A DNA stretch of 64,000 bases from JAOADN01 sp049323795 (lineage in GTDB: Bacteria > Pseudomonadota > Alphaproteobacteria > Rhodobacterales > Rhodobacteraceae): the NCBI GenBank assembly GCA_049323795.1, contig JBMOOH010000043.1:1-64000 (forward strand), given 5' to 3'. This document shows, piece by piece, positions 60,539 to 64,000 of this stretch. The notes under the pieces are model-generated. The model had not been told where the DNA came from. It searched no databases and saw only the letters and a list, made by a program, of their open reading frames with translations. A program made the position numbers and the translations under genes. Each line of letters opens with the position of its first letter. Positions within the stretch are counted from its first letter, which is position 1.

Positions 60539-61444
60539 ATGTTCCGCCTGCTCGCCCCGTTCGCTCTGGCCAGCCTCGCCCTGCCCGCCGGGGCGGAAGT
60601 CCCCCGCGTGGTCACGGACATTCCGGCCGTGCATTCGCTCGTTTGGCAGGTGATGGAGGGTGTGGGCGAACCGGTCCTCCTCGTCTCCCCGGGGGCCGAT
60701 GCGCATTCGTTCCAGATGCGCCCCTCGCAGGCGGCGGCTCTCGCCGAGGCGGACCTCGTCGTGTGGCTCGGACCGGAAATGACGCCCTGGCTGGAACGGA
60801 TCCTGGGAACCGAGGCGCCGGGATCGGACCTGCGTCTTCTCGATGCGCCGGGCGCGACCATCCTCGGCTATGGAGAAGGGAATGGGGACGCCAAAGCGGC
60901 CGGCAGCGGAAGTTCAGACGCGCCGGGCGGGCGCGACCCGCACGCCTGGCTCGACCCGTCGAATGCCGCTCTCTGGATCGACGCCATCGCCGCGCGCCTC
61001 GGCCGGACAGACCCCGACAATGCCGCCGTCTATGCCCGGAATGCCGCCGCGGCGCGGGTGCGGATCGAGGCACTCGACCTTTCGCTCACAGACCGCCTCG
61101 CCACGGTGAAGGGCGTTCCGTTCGCAGTCTATCACGATGCCTACGGCTACTTCGTCCGCCGCTACGGGCTGACCGTCGTGGGCAGCATCGCGGGGGGCGA
61201 CGCGCGCGAACCGGGCGCCGCCCGGCTTGAAGAGCTTCGGGGGGCGCTCGTCGGCGCAAGGTGCATCTTCCCCGAGGCCGGCCGCAACGAGCAGCCGGCA
61301 GAGACGGTCGCAAGCGACGGGGCGGTCACGCTGGGCGAACCGCTCGACCCCGAGGGAAGCGCCCTCACCCCCGGACCGGACCTCTACGCCGACCTCATGA
61401 CCGGGCTCGCCGACCGCCTCCTGGCCTGCCTCGGCACGCCCTGA
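60539..61444 (+). CDS. znuA: Periplasmic zinc-binding protein of ABC transporter
   Basis: This 301-residue cluster A-I metal-binding protein has a signal peptide (LLAPFALASLALPAGA, cleavage before EVPRV). Zinc ligands are expected at His in DIPAVHSLVW, DPHAWLD and YHDAYGYF, with an acidic ligand near the C-terminus. The segment where ZnuA normally has a His-rich loop, just before DPHAWLD, is short, Gly/Ser-rich and has no histidine. CGGAG precedes the ATG. It is expressed divergently from zur across the Zur box. Confidence 0.92.
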   Translation: MFRLLAPFALASLALPAGAEVPRVVTDIPAVHSLVWQVMEGVGEPVLLVSPGADAHSFQMRPSQAAALAEADLVVWLGPEMTPWLERILGTEAPGSDLRLLDAPGATILGYGEGNGDAKAAGSGSSDAPGGRDPHAWLDPSNAALWIDAIAARLGRTDPDNAAVYARNAAAARVRIEALDLSLTDRLATVKGVPFAVYHDAYGYFVRRYGLTVVGSIAGGDAREPGAARLEELRGALVGARCIFPEAGRNEQPAETVASDGAVTLGEPLDPEGSALTPGPDLYADLMTGLADRLLACLGTP

Positions 61445-61505
61445 CGCGGATGGGGATATACAAGGCGGGTCTCCCGGTGCAGAACCGGCGCGAAAGGAAG
61501 CGGCG

Positions 61506-62363
61506 ATGACAGAGATCTACGACGACCGGCCCTGCGAGCTTGGCGAGGGGCCGCTCTGGCACCCCGGGCGCGGGCAGCTCTTCTGGTTCGACATCCTCGG
61601 GCGGAAGCTTCTGTCACGAACCGCCGCGGGGCCCCTGTCCTGGTCCTTCGGCGAATGCGTGTCCGCCGCGGGCTGGATCGACCGCGACCGGCTGCTCGTC
61701 GCCTCGGAGACCGCGCTGTCGGTCTTCGACCTGACGCGCGGCACGTCGGACCGCGTCGTCCCGCTGGTCGCCGACCGGCCCGACCTGCGATCGAACGACG
61801 GCCGGGCCGACCCCTGGGGCGGGTTCTGGATCGGAACGATGGGCAAGCGGGCCGAACCCGGACAGGGGTCCGTCTGGCGGCTCTACCGAGGCGAGATGCG
61901 CCGCCTCTTCGCACCGCTGACGATCCCGAACGCGATCAGCTTCACGCCCGATGCGCTGTTTGCGCATTTCGCCGACAGCGCAACCGGGGTGGTCTGGCGC
62001 GTCGGACTGGACGAGGCGGGCTGGCCTGCGGGCGACCCCGTCCGGTTCATCGATCTGGCCGGACAGCCGGGGGTGCCCGACGGGGCCGTCTGCGACACGC
62101 AGGGCAATCTGTGGCTGGCGGAATGGGGTGCCGCGCGGGTGGCCTGTTACGGCCCGGACGGACGGTTCCGGCGCGCCGTCGCCATACCCGGCCTGCACGC
62201 CTCCTGCCCCGCCTTCGGAGGACCGGCGCTCGACCGCCTTCACGTCACCTCCGCGCGCGAGAACCTGCCGCCCGAGGTGATCGCCGCCGAACCCCGGAAC
62301 GGCTGCACCTTCGTGGCCGATGCCGGCGCGACCGGACTTGCGGAGCCGGGGGTCGCGCTGTGA
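61506..62363 (+). CDS. SMP-30/gluconolactonase-family lactonase
   Basis: This 285-residue six-bladed beta-propeller enzyme has the family's metal ligands: Glu in CELGEGPLWHP, Asn in LTIPNAISFTPD, and Asp in GVPDGAVCDTQGNLWLAEWG. It hydrolyses sugar lactones to aldonic acids. AAAGGAAG precedes the ATG. The GTG of the aldose epimerase gene overlaps its stop (GTGA), so both act in one sugar-oxidation path, perhaps L-arabinose or galactose. Confidence 0.92.
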   Translation: MTEIYDDRPCELGEGPLWHPGRGQLFWFDILGRKLLSRTAAGPLSWSFGECVSAAGWIDRDRLLVASETALSVFDLTRGTSDRVVPLVADRPDLRSNDGRADPWGGFWIGTMGKRAEPGQGSVWRLYRGEMRRLFAPLTIPNAISFTPDALFAHFADSATGVVWRVGLDEAGWPAGDPVRFIDLAGQPGVPDGAVCDTQGNLWLAEWGAARVACYGPDGRFRRAVAIPGLHASCPAFGGPALDRLHVTSARENLPPEVIAAEPRNGCTFVADAGATGLAEPGVAL

Positions 62364-63367
62364 CGGCGGTCCGAGCCTTCGGCGCGACCGCCGCGGGCGA
62401 GACGGTCCACGCGATCGACCTCTCCGCCGGCCAGATCCGCGCCACGATCCTGACACTCGGCGCGACGCTGAACGACCTCCGGCTCGCCGGCACGCCCTGG
62501 CCCCTCGTCCTCGGAGGGACGACGGCCGCCGACTACGAAGGGCCGATGGCCTATTTCGGCGCCATCGTCGGCCCGGTCGCCAACCGCATCGCGGGGGCCG
62601 CCGCAACGGTGGGGGGGCGGACCCTGCGCCTCGACGCGAACGAGGCCGGACGGACAACCCTGCACGGCGGACGGAACGGAACCTCCACGAGGGTCTGGAC
62701 GCTCGAGCGGTCCTCGGCGGCCGAGGCCGTCCTTTCCCTCGGGCTCGGCGACGGCGACGGCGGTTTTTCGGGCGACCGGTACATCGTTGCGCGGTTCCGG
62801 GCGGTCCCCCCCGCGACGCTCGCGCTCGATCTCACCGCCACGACCGACAGACCGACGCTGATGAACCTGGCCCATCATTCCTACTGGAACCTCGACGGCA
62901 CCGCCGACACGGCCGGCCACGTCCTCAGCGTGGCCGCAGACACCTATCTGCCGGTGGACGACCGCCTGATTCCCGACGGTGGGCCGGCACCGGTGACGGG
63001 AACCCGGTTCGATTTCCGTCGGGGACGCGTTCTCGATGCACGATCGCGCTACGACCACAACCTGTGCCTCGCCGCGGCCCGCCGCAGCCTGACGGAGGTT
63101 GCCGAACTCCGCGGACGGAGCGGCGTCCGCCTGACCGTCTCGACGACCGAGCCGGGCCTCCAGGTCTATGACGGGCAGGGGCTGGGAACGGCCCCGCGAC
63201 CGGGGCTGACCGGCCGGCCCTACGGCCCTTTCGCCGGCGTGGCGCTGGAGCCGCAGGTCTGGCCCGACGCGCCGAACCGGCCGGACTTCCCGTCAGCCGC
63301 GCTTGCACCCGGCGAGACCTACCGGCAATCGCTCAGGCTGACACTCGCGCGGGGCGAAAGCGGTTGA
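62360..63367 (+). CDS. galM: Aldose 1-epimerase
   Basis: This 335-residue GalM-type mutarotase interconverts alpha and beta anomers. Visible motifs are YFGAIVGPVANRIAGA, the conserved TTLHGGRNG, the catalytic His in LAHHSYWNLDG, DHNLCL and the Glu in ALEPQVWPDAPNRPDFP. Start is GTG at 62360, overlapping the lactonase stop by 4 bp. It would supply the proper anomer for a sugar dehydrogenase upstream of the lactonase, but that dehydrogenase is not in this window. Confidence 0.92.
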   Translation: MTAVRAFGATAAGETVHAIDLSAGQIRATILTLGATLNDLRLAGTPWPLVLGGTTAADYEGPMAYFGAIVGPVANRIAGAAATVGGRTLRLDANEAGRTTLHGGRNGTSTRVWTLERSSAAEAVLSLGLGDGDGGFSGDRYIVARFRAVPPATLALDLTATTDRPTLMNLAHHSYWNLDGTADTAGHVLSVAADTYLPVDDRLIPDGGPAPVTGTRFDFRRGRVLDARSRYDHNLCLAAARRSLTEVAELRGRSGVRLTVSTTEPGLQVYDGQGLGTAPRPGLTGRPYGPFAGVALEPQVWPDAPNRPDFPSAALAPGETYRQSLRLTLARGESG

Positions 63368-63421
63368 CGGCAACGCAACCGCCGACCATCCTGCCGCCTG
63401 CCTCCGTCCACCCGGATCGCC

Positions 63422-63922
63422 ATGCCGGAAAGTCTCGCCGAAATCTGTGCACGCGCAGCCGTGGAGATGGGGTTCTCGCGTGCTGCCGGCCACATCTTCG
63501 GCACCGTTTTCGGTGCCCCGGCTGCGCTGACCGCCGATGACCTCTGCAAGGCGCTGAATCTCTCGCGATCGAACGTCTCGACAGCCCTGAAGGAACTGCG
63601 GCTGTCGGGTCTCGTCGTCGTCATCCGCCTCAAGGGTGACCGGAAGGAGTACTTTTCCGTTCCCGACGACCCCTGGACGATCGTTTCCCGGCTTCTGAAC
63701 GCGCGGCGCCACCGGCTCATCGACCCCCTCGTGCAGGAACTGGCACGGGCCGTTGACGCAGGCGACGCGCGCGCGGGCGGCCTGCTTGCGGCGGTCGGCT
63801 CGATCGCCGAGGCAATCGATGCGGCGATCCGGCTCGATCCGGCGCTGCTCGGACAACTGGTCGCCGCAGGTCCGCCGGACGCGGCGCGCAAGAAGGACAA
63901 GAAACGCAAGAAGAAGGGATAG
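63422..63922 (+). CDS. GbsR/MarR-type transcriptional regulator
   Basis: This 166-residue regulator has a winged helix at about residues 37-80: LTADDLCKALNLSRSNVSTALKELRLSGLVVV, then RKEYFSV as the wing. It resembles the GbsR branch, which respond to choline or similar ligands. The C-terminus is very lysine-rich (KKDKKRKKKG), possibly binding DNA backbone. The target is unknown and no choline-related gene is adjacent. Confidence 0.85.
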   Translation: MPESLAEICARAAVEMGFSRAAGHIFGTVFGAPAALTADDLCKALNLSRSNVSTALKELRLSGLVVVIRLKGDRKEYFSVPDDPWTIVSRLLNARRHRLIDPLVQELARAVDAGDARAGGLLAAVGSIAEAIDAAIRLDPALLGQLVAAGPPDAARKKDKKRKKKG

Positions 63923-63943
63923 CCGCTGCCCGCGGGCAGCGGC
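63922..63943 (+). terminator. 22-bp perfect palindrome after the regulator gene
   Basis: Positions 63922-63943 form a perfect GC palindrome (GCCGCTGCCCG mirrored), beginning at the last base of the stop codon of the GbsR-type gene. As RNA it would form a strong hairpin. No U-tract follows. The remaining 57 bases to the window edge show no gene. Confidence 0.6.
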
Positions 63944-64000
63944 GCAGGCCATGCCCGTGGGGCAGGCCAGCAACCTCGGGCCGACCGGGGTGCAGCCTGT

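Noticed and set aside
1..64000. tRNA, rRNA, riboswitch or CRISPR features
   Set aside because: Reading the intergenic regions gave no tRNA cloverleaf ends, rRNA stretches, known riboswitch cores or regularly spaced repeats. A dedicated covariance-model search would be needed to exclude small ones.

Overview
The window is about 64 kb of very GC-rich, densely packed chromosomal DNA. Gene content and order point to an alphaproteobacterium of the order Rhodobacterales (Rhodobacter/Paracoccus-like). The evidence is a complete smo-type polyol operon as in Rhodobacter sphaeroides, the pairing of a DUF1523 protein with a small membrane protein, a DUF1285/MoxR/DUF58/DUF4159 cluster, an ALDH16-type aldehyde dehydrogenase, and intergenic elements with a TGGCCCRARTATCC core. 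This assignment rests on recalled family knowledge, not on a search. No rRNA, tRNA, CRISPR array or prophage was seen. The only mobile-element trace is the last 35 codons of an IS630-type transposase at the left edge.

Layout. 1-5.3 kb: transposase end, a small membrane protein, an orphan ParA, then deoC -> ALDH16 -> FAH-family hydrolase. 5.4-14.7 kb: a minus-strand polyol locus, with a small membrane protein, DUF1523 and HAD phosphatase leading into the SorC-type regulator smoC, then smoE-F-G-K-S-mtlK behind a perfect 16-bp palindromic operator. 14.9-16.6 kb: panB-panC. 16.7-25.8 kb: mostly single genes (two cupins, an L,D-transpeptidase, creatinase, a P1 peptidase, an arylformamidase-like hydrolase, a GabD-like dehydrogenase, a CorC/TlyC protein, a tyrosine-rich peptidoglycan-binding protein). 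26-30.5 kb: an SDR/aminotransferase pair, then a sigma factor translationally coupled to a von Willebrand A protein. 30.7-37.1 kb: Hsp20, two tandem trypsin-like proteases, glcDEF. 37.2-45.4 kb: DUF599 and the four-gene MoxR cluster, whose genes all overlap by ATGA, with DUF1285 divergent. 45.5-50.9 kb: hydroxypyruvate isomerase-like, YdeI-like, polA, a zinc-finger protein, HIT. 50.9-58.2 kb: a core-2/I-branching glycosyltransferase divergent from a sulfotransferase, a DadA-like oxidoreductase, UDP-glucose dehydrogenase, a membrane protein and malonyl-CoA synthetase. 58.3-61.4 kb: zinc uptake genes zur-znuC-znuB and divergent znuA around a Zur box. 61.5-64 kb: an SMP-30 lactonase with aldose epimerase, and a GbsR-type regulator.

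The physiology suggested is a versatile heterotroph using polyols, deoxyribose, glycolate, creatine, malonate and sugar lactones, with zinc-responsive uptake and probably sulfated or uronic-acid surface glycans. The most unusual signals are: several 12-bp tandem repeats, three of them giving tetrapeptide repeats at protein C-termini, one read in two proteins on opposite strands; a histidine-rich tail on ZnuC while ZnuA lacks its usual His loop; the sigma/VWA pair; and previously unassigned operator palindromes. I did not find a clearly novel defence or mobile system.
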